This document shows, in pieces, positions 30,690-40,311 of a DNA stretch of 64,000 nt. The translations under genes and the position numbers were made by a program. The DNA comes from Plutella xylostella (taxonomy: Eukaryota > Arthropoda > Insecta > Lepidoptera > Plutellidae): positions 2,914,001 through 2,978,000 of the forward strand of contig NC_064010.1 in the NCBI RefSeq assembly GCF_932276165.1, given 5' to 3'. The notes beneath the pieces are model-generated. The model saw only the letters and a list, made by a program, of their open reading frames with translations. It did not search any database and was not told where the DNA came from. Each line of letters starts with the position of its first letter. Position 1 is the stretch's first letter.

Positions 30690-33662
30690 GTGGAGGTGTT
30701 CATGGCGATAGCCAATAAGTGCTTATCGTTTAAACATTTCCCATCCCAATGGAAAACGGCCCACGTGGTTATCTTGCGGAAAGCTGGCAAAGAGGACTAT
30801 ACACACCCAAAATCCTACAGACCAATAGGGTTACTCTCAGTTCTCGGAAAAATTGTTGAAAAACTAATGGTCAGTCGCCTCCAGTGGCATATCTTCCCGA
30901 CGCTTAACATAAAACAGTACGGCTTCATGCCTCAGAGAGGAACCGAGGACGCCCTCTATGACCTCGTAGAACACCTAAGAGAGGGAATAAACAGTAAAAA
31001 CATCGTCATTCTCATCTCCCTGGACATAGAGGGTGCTTTCGACAACGCATGGTGGCCCGCTTTAAAACATCAACTGACAAAGAAAAGGTGCCCACGAAAT
31101 CTGTACGAGATGGTATGCTCTTATCTCAGTGACCGAAAAATCAAGGTCAATTACGCTCGTGCAGCATGTGAGAAGGGAACCACTAAAGGATGTGTCCAAG
31201 GCTCCATAGGAGGACCGACGTTCTGGAACATCATACTCGACTCACTGCTACACAAACTAGAGGCTGAGGGAGTGTATTGCCAAGCTTTCGCAGATGATGT
31301 GGCCCTTGTCTTCACAGGTCAAGCAGTAAACACCCTAGAGGAGTCAGCGAACAAAGTACTAAATGGAATAGTGGAATGGGGAACTCGGAACAAACTCAAC
31401 TTCGCACCGCATAAGACCAACGCGATGCTACTAACAAAGAAGATGAAGTACGATCTACCCCAACTATCCATGGCTGGCACAAAAATTAATCTCGTTGAGG
31501 AAATAAAACTGCTGGGCCTCATCATAGACCGCAGGTTAACTTTTAAAGCTCATATTACCGCTCAGTGTAAAAAGGCAGCGGATATTTACAAACAGCTAGC
31601 GCGAGCGGCGAAAGTAACCTGGGGACTTAACGGTGAAATTGTGAGGACAATATACATCGCAGTAGTGGAGCCCATCATGACATACGCCGCAAGCGTCTGG
31701 TCGGAAGCCGTTGAACTGGAAATGAACAAAAAACAACTGTTCTCGCTGCAAAGAGGTTTCGCGCAGAAAATATGCAAAGCCTACCGAACAGTGTCGCTCA
31801 CATCTGCACTGGCACTATCGGGATTGCTGCCTCTCGATCTCAGAATACAGGAGGCAGCAAATCTGTACAAATCCAAAAAACTTTTGTCAACCGACTACCT
31901 CCCGCCAGGCAAAGAGCTCGAACGGAAAGTAGGGTACCTGGACTTACCACATCCGTCCACACTTACCTCTACCAACTACGAGTTCTTTGAAAACACCAAC
32001 CCGTTGCATACCGGTTCCCAAATCTTCACGGATGGAAGCAAGATAGAGGGAAAAGTCGGCGCCGCCCTAAGTTGGTGGGAGGATGGAAAAGAAAAACTGT
32101 CCGAGACTTTTGGTCTCCACCCGTCGTGCACGGTCTTCCAATCGGAACTTTATGCCCTTCACAGGGCAACAAGACTGGTGAGCTCTAGTACGGATAACAA
32201 AGTGAACATCTTGAGCGACTCGAGATCATCACTCGATCTGCTCCGAAATCCGAAACTGAGCCACCACCTGGCAAGAAGCATAAAGGGAAACATTGCGAGG
32301 GTCGTGTGCGAGGGCAGGGAGATAAAAATGTTCTGGCTGAGGGCACACATTGGAACTGCCGGGAACGAAAGAGCCGATGAGCTCGCCAAAACGGCAGCTC
32401 TACAAAGCACCTCCCACGACTATGACAAAGTCCCCCTGTCCTATGTCAGGAAAAAGATCAGAGAGGAATCGGTCCGGAAATGGCAAGACCGATATGCGAC
32501 ATCCAGTACAGGAGCAGTCACGCGTAAATTCTTACCGGATGTCAACCAAGCTTACCGGATTACGCGAAGTGCCAAACTGACCCCTGCTCACGTACAAATG
32601 CTGACTGGACATGGGGGGATAGGAGAGTATTTGTACAGATTTAAACTCAAAGAAAGCCCAGAATGTGAATGCGACCCCAACATCATTGAATCGGTCTGGC
32701 ATATAATTCTCGACTGCCCCCGTTTCCTTGCTGCAAGACAAGATCTGGAGACATTGATAGACAGGAATTTGGTGGAGTCAGAATTAAAAGATATTCTCGC
32801 AGACACCAAGCATAGACCTCATTTTCTATCTTATTCAGATCGTGTCTTCAGAGTAGCAGCCAGGAGAAACAGCACCATACCCCGCCCCGACCCGCAATCA
32901 ATACCAGTATATCAAGCCTCAGTCACAACCATCACAGCACCACCACAAGCAACTCCTAAAGAAACAGCAACACATCAGCTGTTGGATTGTGGAGAAAAAG
33001 GAGAAGCTAGACTAAGACTCCGAAGCGTGGCTCTGTTCATGGACGGAAGCAGTGAAAGACTCGGCATCAGCTTCTGTATCTCAGGGGCGCGAAAGAGCGT
33101 GGCCATATCACCCGGCCTAGCCTCTCTCCTAAATGGGAGCACATCGAAGGCTACCATGAAGCGTAAAGCCTACGACGCATTGCCAGTAACCCTAGTGGGA
33201 AATCAGCCATGCAGACTAGTGCGATGGCGTAACAAGACCATCGCACTATTCGAGTGGGCCGACGACACCCCGTTCGTTCAGGCATGCTCATGGCTCAGTA
33301 AGCTTGGAGAGATAGCGCTAGACAGTAACGTCCCCAGGATAATAAGCGTAGACGCAATGGTGATCGAGTATAGGAAAGGCGAAATTGTTGACCAGCTGGG
33401 TTGCCTAAAAGCCTCAAAACATCATGAAATAGTGGTGTACGAGGACAGAGGCGAAGATCTAAGCTTTCTCAAAGGTCATATACTTGCGAGGGGCATTGAC
33501 AACTGCCACCAACAAGCCGAATACTTGGTCACCGGATCTGAACGCCTACAGGAGAGGATGACCGCTGGGGCTGTCGCCGCTGCGTGTTTTGAAACTATAC
33601 AAGGCCAGAACGCAGAGGGTGGGACTGCTCGCGTATATTTTCAAATTAAAATGGTGCCATGA
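30690..33662 (+). CDS. R1-type LINE ORF2, first part: reverse transcriptase, RNase H, zinc knuckle, unknown region
   Basis: Open from the 5' truncation point, so there is no genuine start codon. Reverse transcriptase motifs: SYRPIGLLSVLGKIVEK (42-58), LDIEGAFDN with D112, the R1-type GCVQGSIGGPTFWN (167-180) and QAFADDVA with D202-D203. RNase H: FTDGSK (D448), QSELYAL (E486), SDSRSS (D510), NERADELAK (D563). A C-x-C-x9-H-x4-C knuckle (C659, C661, H671, C676) follows, as in R1/I-group ORF2. Residues about 740-960 match nothing I know. LINE codons end at 33581; the rest up to 33662 is read from the inserted element's inverted repeat. Confidence 0.9.
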   Translation: MEVFMAIANKCLSFKHFPSQWKTAHVVILRKAGKEDYTHPKSYRPIGLLSVLGKIVEKLMVSRLQWHIFPTLNIKQYGFMPQRGTEDALYDLVEHLREGINSKNIVILISLDIEGAFDNAWWPALKHQLTKKRCPRNLYEMVCSYLSDRKIKVNYARAACEKGTTKGCVQGSIGGPTFWNIILDSLLHKLEAEGVYCQAFADDVALVFTGQAVNTLEESANKVLNGIVEWGTRNKLNFAPHKTNAMLLTKKMKYDLPQLSMAGTKINLVEEIKLLGLIIDRRLTFKAHITAQCKKAADIYKQLARAAKVTWGLNGEIVRTIYIAVVEPIMTYAASVWSEAVELEMNKKQLFSLQRGFAQKICKAYRTVSLTSALALSGLLPLDLRIQEAANLYKSKKLLSTDYLPPGKELERKVGYLDLPHPSTLTSTNYEFFENTNPLHTGSQIFTDGSKIEGKVGAALSWWEDGKEKLSETFGLHPSCTVFQSELYALHRATRLVSSSTDNKVNILSDSRSSLDLLRNPKLSHHLARSIKGNIARVVCEGREIKMFWLRAHIGTAGNERADELAKTAALQSTSHDYDKVPLSYVRKKIREESVRKWQDRYATSSTGAVTRKFLPDVNQAYRITRSAKLTPAHVQMLTGHGGIGEYLYRFKLKESPECECDPNIIESVWHIILDCPRFLAARQDLETLIDRNLVESELKDILADTKHRPHFLSYSDRVFRVAARRNSTIPRPDPQSIPVYQASVTTITAPPQATPKETATHQLLDCGEKGEARLRLRSVALFMDGSSERLGISFCISGARKSVAISPGLASLLNGSTSKATMKRKAYDALPVTLVGNQPCRLVRWRNKTIALFEWADDTPFVQACSWLSKLGEIALDSNVPRIISVDAMVIEYRKGEIVDQLGCLKASKHHEIVVYEDRGEDLSFLKGHILARGIDNCHQQAEYLVTGSERLQERMTAGAVAAACFETIQGQNAEGGTARVYFQIKMVP

Positions 33663-34735
33663 TTTACTTGAAAGTATACAAGGCCATTACGCACTAATCG
33701 CGTATATTTTCAAGTGAGTTGGGCCAAAATTATGGCTTGAAAATATACTGCAGCAGTTACCACTGCGTACTAATCGTGTATATTTTCAAGTGCCAAGCGG
33801 CCATGCGAGCACTTGAAACTATACGTGATTAGTTACAAGGTAGCCCTTCTGAATTGTTGCTCTCTCTTTCTGTCTTGCGAAATAGTAATAAGTCTATTGC
33901 TTTCTAAACATTGCATTATCATTCCGCACGTGGCATTGTTTTCTTAACGTGTTTTTTGTTTACATTACATCGTACAGTTAAAAAGTAAATTGATTGATAA
34001 ATTAAACTGTAGAACTGTTTTAAATAGTAAAAATTATCTCAGAAGAGGGTGTAGAACAATTGATAAAAGACAATTATGGTGAATTCAAAACTTGATGAAA
34101 AATATGTCTGTAATAGGTCTATAGGGTAATACCTACCACTCACGAGCAATGAATAAGTCCAAGTAGCAAAAAGTCAACACCAAATGACCCCAATTTTTTA
34201 AAACATTTAATTTATGATTTGATCAATATTTACGTTTTTAGTTGGTTATAATAATATTTTGATGCGCTGTTAAATGTACTTTAATATTGCCGACGGCGTC
34301 ATTAAGCTAGTCTTTTCCATTCAGGAGCTATCGTCACTGGAACTTTTTCATTGCTCGTGAGTGTAGTAGGTATTACTCTTAATTCATATAAATAATAAGA
34401 TATTAGTATTCTTACTTGTTATTTATTAACATTCTATAGGTATGACAGGCAGAACAAGTAAATTGTAGTCATGTACATTTAACGAAATAGTTAAGTAAAT
34501 CAGAATCAGCATGTAGGTATAAATTATATGCGACAAATACGCCAATCAAGCAATGTGCGTAATAGCAATGTATATTTTCAAGAACGATTAATTAAATCCC
34601 AACTTGAAAGTATACGCGATTAGTACGCACAAATCGTGTATATTTTCAAGTAAAATATTATTTTTTTTCACTTGAAAGTATACAGTGCTAGTACACTATG
34701 GGTGCGTTCTGGCCTTGTATAGTTTCAAAACACGC
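33582..34735. mobile_element. non-autonomous DNA transposon with 33-bp TIRs and a 9-bp target duplication
   Basis: The 33-bp ends, starting GCGTGTTTTGAAACTATACA, are exactly inverted at 33582-33614 and 34703-34735. GTCGCCGCT is duplicated at 33573-33581 and 34736-34744. A 9-bp duplication fits Mutator-like elements best. Subterminal palindromic motifs related to CTTGAAAATATACGCGATTA recur several times near both ends (33666-33830, 34565-34685). There is no transposase. It splits the helicase-bearing ORF of the R1-type LINE. Confidence 0.85.
34137..34363. mobile_element. TA-associated MITE nested in the 9-bp-TSD element
   Basis: Ends CACTCACGAGCAATGAA and TTTTTCATTGCTCGTGAGTG, the same family as 26281-26513. 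TA follows at 34364-34365; on the left TA is separated by one extra C. It is the innermost layer of the nested stack. Confidence 0.65.
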
Positions 34736-36301
34736 GTCGCCGCTTCAGAACAACGGAACATGGAAAGGAGGATGCACAATTTAACATCGCAAGGGCGTGT
34801 CCAAGGGTTCCTCCAGGCTTTTAAAGCAGCTGCCTCAAGCCTTATAGGAAAACCACAGAGGACACCCGAGAGGCTCCAAATCTCCAGAGAACCTAAAACT
34901 GGAAAAAGGCTTGCCCAGAGGAAAATTACTCGAGCGGATATGGACCAGGTGGTCCCACCGAAGCTGAAAACAGCTACCACCTCAAACGACCATCTAGAGA
35001 ATGCCGCCATCGAATTTATGGCAATTACAACCGCCACAAAGCAGGTAAATCTCTTGTCCTGCAAAACGATCATGCAGACCTACAGGCAAGAGAACGAAAG
35101 CCGGCTAAAAGTTTTACTCGAGGAGGCCGAAGCCTGCATATACGATAACAGTAGTTGCCAAGTCCTCAGAGGCAAAATGACTGGAGCGTATATGGCGGCT
35201 TATAGCGAGGAATGCGGATTCGTGCCCTGGGAACGCAACATCCCGAAACTCACTCTCCCACACAACAACCAAATGGTGGTCGTAGCTCAGTGTACCAGGA
35301 TTATGCTAGAGGACAAAATCCTAGCAAAAGCGGAAACCATTAACGCTACCTGGAATAGCTGGACGATGCCCACCATCGCTTGGGTGAACGGGGTACCTGG
35401 ATGTGGGAAGACAACCTGGGTGGTAAATAACTTCGATGTGAGCAAAGACACCATTATCACCACGACAACTGAGGCGGCCGTCGATATACGAAACAGGCTA
35501 GCGCATAGGATCGGGGACATGGTTAGAACTAGGGTACGTACGATGGCATCAGTCCTAGTAAACGGCTTTAGAGAACATGTCGGATGCCAACGCCTGATAA
35601 TTGACGAGGCCCTGATGAACCATTTCGGGGCAATCGTAATTGCCGCCCGCCTGTCCCGTGCCAGTGATATTGCTCTAATCGGAGACATCAACCAGCTACC
35701 GTACATAGACAGAGAGAACCTATTCGAACTAAGGTACAGTCGCCCAACACTGGTAGCAAACATCACCCAGGAGCTGTTGTGCTCATACAGAAACCCCATG
35801 GATGTTGCATACGCCCTAAGAGAAGTATACTCAGGCATATACGCAGCCACAACGCGTATCCAATCCCTGCAGCTGAAAAGGTTTACAGACGCAGCAATTC
35901 CAAAATCCCAAACCAACACTCTATTCCTGACGCATACACAGGAAGAAAAAGAGACCCTGACCAGCCAAGGGTTTGGAGAAGGAACGGGATCACGCGTCTT
36001 AACCATACACGAAGCACAGGGATTGACGTACGAATCCGTCATCATCATAAAAACAAAAGATAAAATAAAGTTGCACGATAGCATACCTCACGCAGTAGTG
36101 GCGCTGTCGAGGCACACCTCCGCCTGCACCTACTATGCGGATGACACCGAGGACGCTATCGGCAACCTCGCTAAAACGGCAATAACAGCACCGAAGAAAC
36201 GGATCCTCGAGTACAACCTAAAGATGGCAATAAAAAATCGGGACAAAGAGGTCGTTGCCCAGCAATCAAGGCTTTTGGCAACGCAAAATGGAGCGGAATA
36301 G
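34685..36301 (+). CDS. R1-type LINE ORF2, last part: superfamily 1 viral-type helicase
   Basis: LINE-derived codons begin at 34745, after the insert and its 9-bp duplication. Before that the frame reads the insert's end. A 200-residue unassigned segment precedes the helicase. SF1 motifs in order: Walker A GVPGCGKT (236-243), DEAL (307-310), GDINQLPY (333-340), SYRNP (367-371), TIHEAQGLTYESV (440-452), VALSRHT (472-478). The order and spacing fit the RNA-virus helicase 1 family found in alpha-like and tobamo-like replicases. Such enzymes unwind RNA using NTP. The role in a LINE is unknown. The frame is continuous with the first part across the insert, so one polyprotein is implied. Confidence 0.9.
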   Translation: MLVHYGCVLALYSFKTRVAASEQRNMERRMHNLTSQGRVQGFLQAFKAAASSLIGKPQRTPERLQISREPKTGKRLAQRKITRADMDQVVPPKLKTATTSNDHLENAAIEFMAITTATKQVNLLSCKTIMQTYRQENESRLKVLLEEAEACIYDNSSCQVLRGKMTGAYMAAYSEECGFVPWERNIPKLTLPHNNQMVVVAQCTRIMLEDKILAKAETINATWNSWTMPTIAWVNGVPGCGKTTWVVNNFDVSKDTIITTTTEAAVDIRNRLAHRIGDMVRTRVRTMASVLVNGFREHVGCQRLIIDEALMNHFGAIVIAARLSRASDIALIGDINQLPYIDRENLFELRYSRPTLVANITQELLCSYRNPMDVAYALREVYSGIYAATTRIQSLQLKRFTDAAIPKSQTNTLFLTHTQEEKETLTSQGFGEGTGSRVLTIHEAQGLTYESVIIIKTKDKIKLHDSIPHAVVALSRHTSACTYYADDTEDAIGNLAKTAITAPKKRILEYNLKMAIKNRDKEVVAQQSRLLATQNGAE

Positions 36302-37266
36302 GAGAATTTTGATTTTAATTCGTCGTTCGCTCGTTCTGGCACAGACTGCGCAGCGCTGGGAATGCAATCTTAATGAACGTTGCTAATGACTACAGGTGCC
36401 CAATCTTAAAACATTGGCTCTCTGTACAGCTGACCGCAAATCGCAAATGACCCTACCTACTTCTCAAGTTTTATTTAGGTAGAAAGCTTTTTATTTTTAT
36501 ATTTTATAGTGTATTTTTAATTTTATAATTTGACCATTTTATTGTATTTTAATTTATTTGTTAATTTAATGTATTTTTAATTTTAACTATGGGTATACAC
36601 CTGCAATAAAGAATTATTATTAATTTTATATTGACGGCCAAACCGTATTGCATGTATTTTATAGTTTTGTTATGTATAGTATATAGCATGTATTGTATAG
36701 TTTTGATATGTAGGTATTGTATAGTATATCATGAATTAATATTATCTGTATAAGAACTAACCAATAAAATTAAGATAGTTTTAAGAACACTGTCACACAT
36801 TAACACCAGGCAAAACAACAGCGATGACAAAAGGAGTGTGTGGCCACTGACAGGCGTCTGTTAAGTTCTCTGAAGACAGCTGACACTGGCCCTACCCTTC
36901 AAATGTTTGTTGCCATTATAATTGTAAGTGTGACTGTGTAAAACAAAGAAAAAAAAAAAAAAAAAGAAAAAAAAAAAAAAAACAAGAAATGCACAACTGG
37001 GGGTTTTTAGTCGGTTAAAGGCCGACACTACCTGGGTCCCCTTCCCAGGTGTCTGTGTAGATTTTCCTCCAGGAGTGCAAAAAAAAATAAAAAAAAAAAA
37101 TATTAATAATATATAGGTATATATATATAAAAGATAAAATATATATATTATAAGCTTCCACATTGAGTAGTGAGTAGTTAAAAGATGAAGACAAAAAACA
37201 ACCAAACTCTCACAATATATTGATCTCTCAAAAAGGCACGGACATAAAGTCTGTGGAGTGATAATA

Positions 37267-37297
<31 letters not shown>
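36302..37297 (+). other. 3' UTR and poly(A) tail of the R1-type LINE
   Basis: Non-coding. It contains two internal A-rich runs (36950-36982, 37078-37100), the block GGCCGACACTACCTGGGTCCCCTTCCCAGGTGTCTG typical of lepidopteran R1-like 3' UTRs, an AATAAA at 37262-37267 and a terminal A run. Confidence 0.75.
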
Positions 37298-37300
<3 letters not shown>

Positions 37301-37484
37301 TACCGAGTATTGTGCAGGATCCTATTGTTAGTTTTAAGCAAGAAGCATCTTTCATTTCTGTAATTTCTTCTACGCTATGACTTATATTATTTTTAATGTA
37401 GATAGCAACACCGTCATTTTGATTTATTTGTTTACTAGTTATATACACGTCATAGTTAGGAATTTGTGGGATAGTCTTGGATGA

Positions 37485-37730
37485 CTCTTTAGTTAGCTCT
37501 GCTCATATTATTATAATAATAATTATTAAGCTTATATGTATTGTATACCAACTAGTTTTAAGTCTTTTTTTGAAAAGATGGCTCAGGAGTTTCTTGCCTC
37601 CGTTCTTCTCCTTAGACAGAAAGAGCCCCCCCTTATCCGAACGGAGAGTAATTTGTAAAAATTGACGTTCATCAGAAAATTTTATATTTGTACGATGAAT
37701 AAAAAATTTTGAGTTTGAGTTTGAGTTTGA
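37485..37730 (+). mobile_element. 5'-truncated LINE 3' end with (GAGTTT)n tail, inserted in CR1 ORF2
   Basis: GATGA is duplicated at 37480-37484 and 37731-37735. Contains CTTATCCGAACGGAGAG, TTCATCAGAAAATTTTATATTTGTACGATGAATAAA and four GAGTTT units. Same family as 15838 and 17195. It interrupts the endonuclease region of the CR1 ORF2, between codons for a TEC..FQSS segment and KTIPQIPNYDV. Confidence 0.8.
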
Positions 37731-37957
37731 GATGATTGAAATCTACACTCAGTAAGAATAATTATATCACAGTTTAGTTCAAGCTGGGTCAGAGTTACCT
37801 GTAAATCATCAGTATTTGCATAGATGCTGCGAATGTTTTGAGTGACTATGGTTATCTTTGGAGAGAATGGAATATGACATTCATCAACTTCAGTTGTTGT
37901 GGCAATGACATTTTGATTCAAATCTAAGTCTGTTATTATATTTAGCGAGTTAGCCAT
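37731..37957 (-). pseudogene. CR1 LINE ORF2, N-terminal endonuclease segment
   Basis: Starts at ATG 37957 and contains ITIVTQNIRSIYANTDDLQV, then CDIIILTEC, the first two motifs of the apurinic-type endonuclease (QN and TE). After the 246-bp LINE insert the endonuclease continues at 37484-37298, and after the R1-type LINE from 30686. The open frame runs a little into the insert's tail. It begins 333 bases after the ORF1 stop. Confidence 0.8.
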
Positions 37958-38289
37958 AATAGAAGATCATTGTTGATTGAATAACTAGGCACAAAATCTA
38001 TCCGTGTTTTTGTGAATGTAACAGTTATGTAGTTATTATTGTATGTATGTTTAGTGTATGGTGTATGTAAATATAATAGTTTATAGTATGTAGTGCAGTT
38101 GTGTGTAGGAGTGTGTGTATAGTGTGTGTTTCTGGTTAAGATTTTAATTAATATAGTAGACATTGAAGTACATATATGCGTACGTAATAGGTAAGTTACA
38201 TGCAGGATTATTACAATGAAGAGTGACAATAAAACAATATATCTTAGAATTATATGCATAGGATACAATATCAACATAAAATATGCTAG

Positions 38290-39156
38290 TCATATTTTAT
38301 TGATCAAATTAGTCACCTGAGATTCATTGTTGATAACTACTACAGGTGAGTTGTCATCCTGTCTTACATAAACCCGGCCATATGCCGTACAGCAGTATTT
38401 GTACGATTTATTACGGGTAAGTTCTCTTGCCAGATAGTATAGACGGGCAGCTTTCGGGGTAAGATGCTCGGAGAAATAAATCGGAGTGTTTGTGAGCGCT
38501 GGTATTCCAAGGTGTGATCCGTTGAGCTTATTGTTTCTGTTTCTAGCATTGTAAGTTTTTGCCGCCTTAAGAAGGTGACTTTTTTTGAACGTAGAAGACA
38601 GCTCAGCTATTATGGGCCCATTGTTATCTTTGTATCGTACTCTGTAGATGTCTAAAATATCAGGGGTAGTTAGATCGCTACCTAAACTCTTGGATAAATT
38701 AAGTAGCATACTAGAGAGTGTTTCCTTAGACTCGTTTGGTTGCTTCGGGACATTTTTTAACTCAATGCTACTTTTCTTAGAGTTTCTTTGAAGGTCTTCC
38801 ACTTTCTCCTCCAACAGAGTTATGTACTCACGATCCTTTTTTTTCTCAGACTCTAGTTGCTCGATCTTCTTTTTTAGCACATCATTTTGTTCGGCTAAAA
38901 AATTAATAGATTCCTCAATTTTAGAATTCGTTGATTGAATGTCTTTTAAAGTGGGTGTAATTTTCTCCATTTGAGAGTGGCTCAGTTTCATAAAACCTTC
39001 GAGCATTTCCCTCATTTCTTGTTTGAAGGAGTCGAACTCCACATTTAGTATCTCCTCAGGACGCTTTCTCTTGTTTCTTTCCGATATATAGGTGGGTGGT
39101 GTCTTATTGGTGGATAATTCAGGAAGAGAACCAGACTTTTCCGGGGAGCGAATCAT
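38290..39156 (-). CDS. CR1 LINE ORF1 protein (coiled coil plus baculovirus-FP-like C-terminus)
   Basis: 288 residues, no stops. Residues about 40-135 form a long charged coiled coil (MEKITPTLKDIQSTNSKIEE onward through LEEKVEDLQRNSKK). The C-terminal part (about 145-285) includes DIYRVRYKDNNGPIIAEL, HLTPKAARLYYLARELTR and YGRVYVRQDD, resembling the FP-25K-type domain found in ORF1 of many insect LINEs. ORF1 proteins bind RNA and act as chaperones in the retrotransposition particle. An N-terminal zinc or PHD finger, common in this group, is not visible. Confidence 0.85.
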   Translation of the reverse strand: MIRSPEKSGSLPELSTNKTPPTYISERNKRKRPEEILNVEFDSFKQEMREMLEGFMKLSHSQMEKITPTLKDIQSTNSKIEESINFLAEQNDVLKKKIEQLESEKKKDREYITLLEEKVEDLQRNSKKSSIELKNVPKQPNESKETLSSMLLNLSKSLGSDLTTPDILDIYRVRYKDNNGPIIAELSSTFKKSHLLKAAKTYNARNRNNKLNGSHLGIPALTNTPIYFSEHLTPKAARLYYLARELTRNKSYKYCCTAYGRVYVRQDDNSPVVVINNESQVTNLINKI

Positions 39157-39440
39157 AGTTTTATGTGTATGTATTTTAGTAAATGTAGTGTATGCTTACT
39201 TTAGGTATAAGTACAGCGCGAAGCGAAGTGAGCCGGGTTGCGTAGCTCGTAGCAGTTCGTAGCGGTAAGATGTACGCCTACGGACTCGTGCGTGACTGTG
39301 ACAGCAATTATGTAGTCCGTCTCTTTCCCCCGAGGAGGTGAGGGGAGCCGCTAACAGGTTTCGCTCGCTCGTAGTCGGCCGCCGCACCAGCGCGTGCACC
39401 GTGCCAGTAATAATACGAAGTAAACAACGAAGTAATGATT

Positions 39441-40311
39441 CGACGATCTTAACACTTCTTTATGAGTATATAAAGTTTGTTTTAGAACAACGGATGTTTA
39501 GTATTATCGATATAAAACTGACACACGTCTACTCTTTGCAATGGCTTGGACGAAAGAGGTGAATGAGAATGTTACTGCTTTACTAAATAGAGTATGACCA
39601 TCAAAAATACTATATGCAAGCTTGATGGTAGATTTAGTAAACCATGGTACCTAGGGTATTTTACACGTTTCAAATAAACTTTAGTAGTTTTAGTTTTTTG
39701 GCGGGAACGCGAAATGGTCGTAATGGAATTCCATGGGTTACATGGAACTATATTATGACCACTTCCGAAGAACGAAACTATACTGTAAGTACTTTATAAA
39801 GTATTACTATATTTATATATATAATCCTTTCTTCGAGCCCTATGTCCTTGATGAAGGATAACAGGATTTCATCATCATCATCATCATCATATACTTCCGT
39901 AGAAATGATGAATAAAGGCATTAAAATAAAACAAGTACCTATGTTCATTGGAAATTCATACACAAAATAAAGGCCCATAATATGTACGATTGCCCAGGGA
40001 AATACCGTTTTGCATAAATGGTTGGGAATGTTTAACATATGATATGACGAATATCTCTCTTTCTGTATTGTGGCATTCTGGCCCCAAGGCTCTCTGCCGA
40101 CATACTGGGAAAGAGCTTTTTACCACGTTATACAGGGTGGTTTCTAAGTGTAATGTGGTTTAATTGAAAAAGGAAAAAATATATTTCTATTGTCTAAGAC
40201 ACGGACTCGATAGAATTTGAATTTTCATACCTTATTATACTTCATTTTTATATAACTTTATTACTATACCTATAACAATAATATTGTACGTTTAATCCTA
40301 TTTTTTAAATT
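39441..40311. other. no gene seen; partial TATACAGGGTG-type repeat
   Basis: Contains a (TCA)n run at 39870-39889 and, at 40131, TATACAGGGTGGTTTCTAAG, one end of another inverted-repeat family member. No coding sequence is supported. Confidence 0.4.

Larger units (their letters stand above)
30687..37297 (+). mobile_element. R1-type LINE carrying an RNA-virus-like SF1 helicase, 5'-truncated
   Basis: Flanked by a 14-bp duplication, AAATACCGAGTATT (30673-30686 and 37298-37311), and ending in a poly(A) tract at 37274-37300. Without the 1154-bp internal insert it is about 5.45 kb. It lacks ORF1 and the endonuclease. The ORF2 remainder encodes reverse transcriptase, RNase H, a zinc knuckle, a region I do not recognise, and a viral-type helicase. 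A 3' UTR of about 1 kb with an AATAAA precedes the tail. It is inserted in the CR1 endonuclease region in opposite orientation. Confidence 0.92.

Noticed and set aside
34696..36084. Minus-strand ORFs opposite the helicase
   Set aside because: Antisense shadows of the helicase coding frame.
30690..36301. An integrated RNA virus genome
   Set aside because: The helicase is in one frame with LINE reverse transcriptase and RNase H, and the unit has LINE-type ends. There is no viral polymerase, methyltransferase or coat gene.
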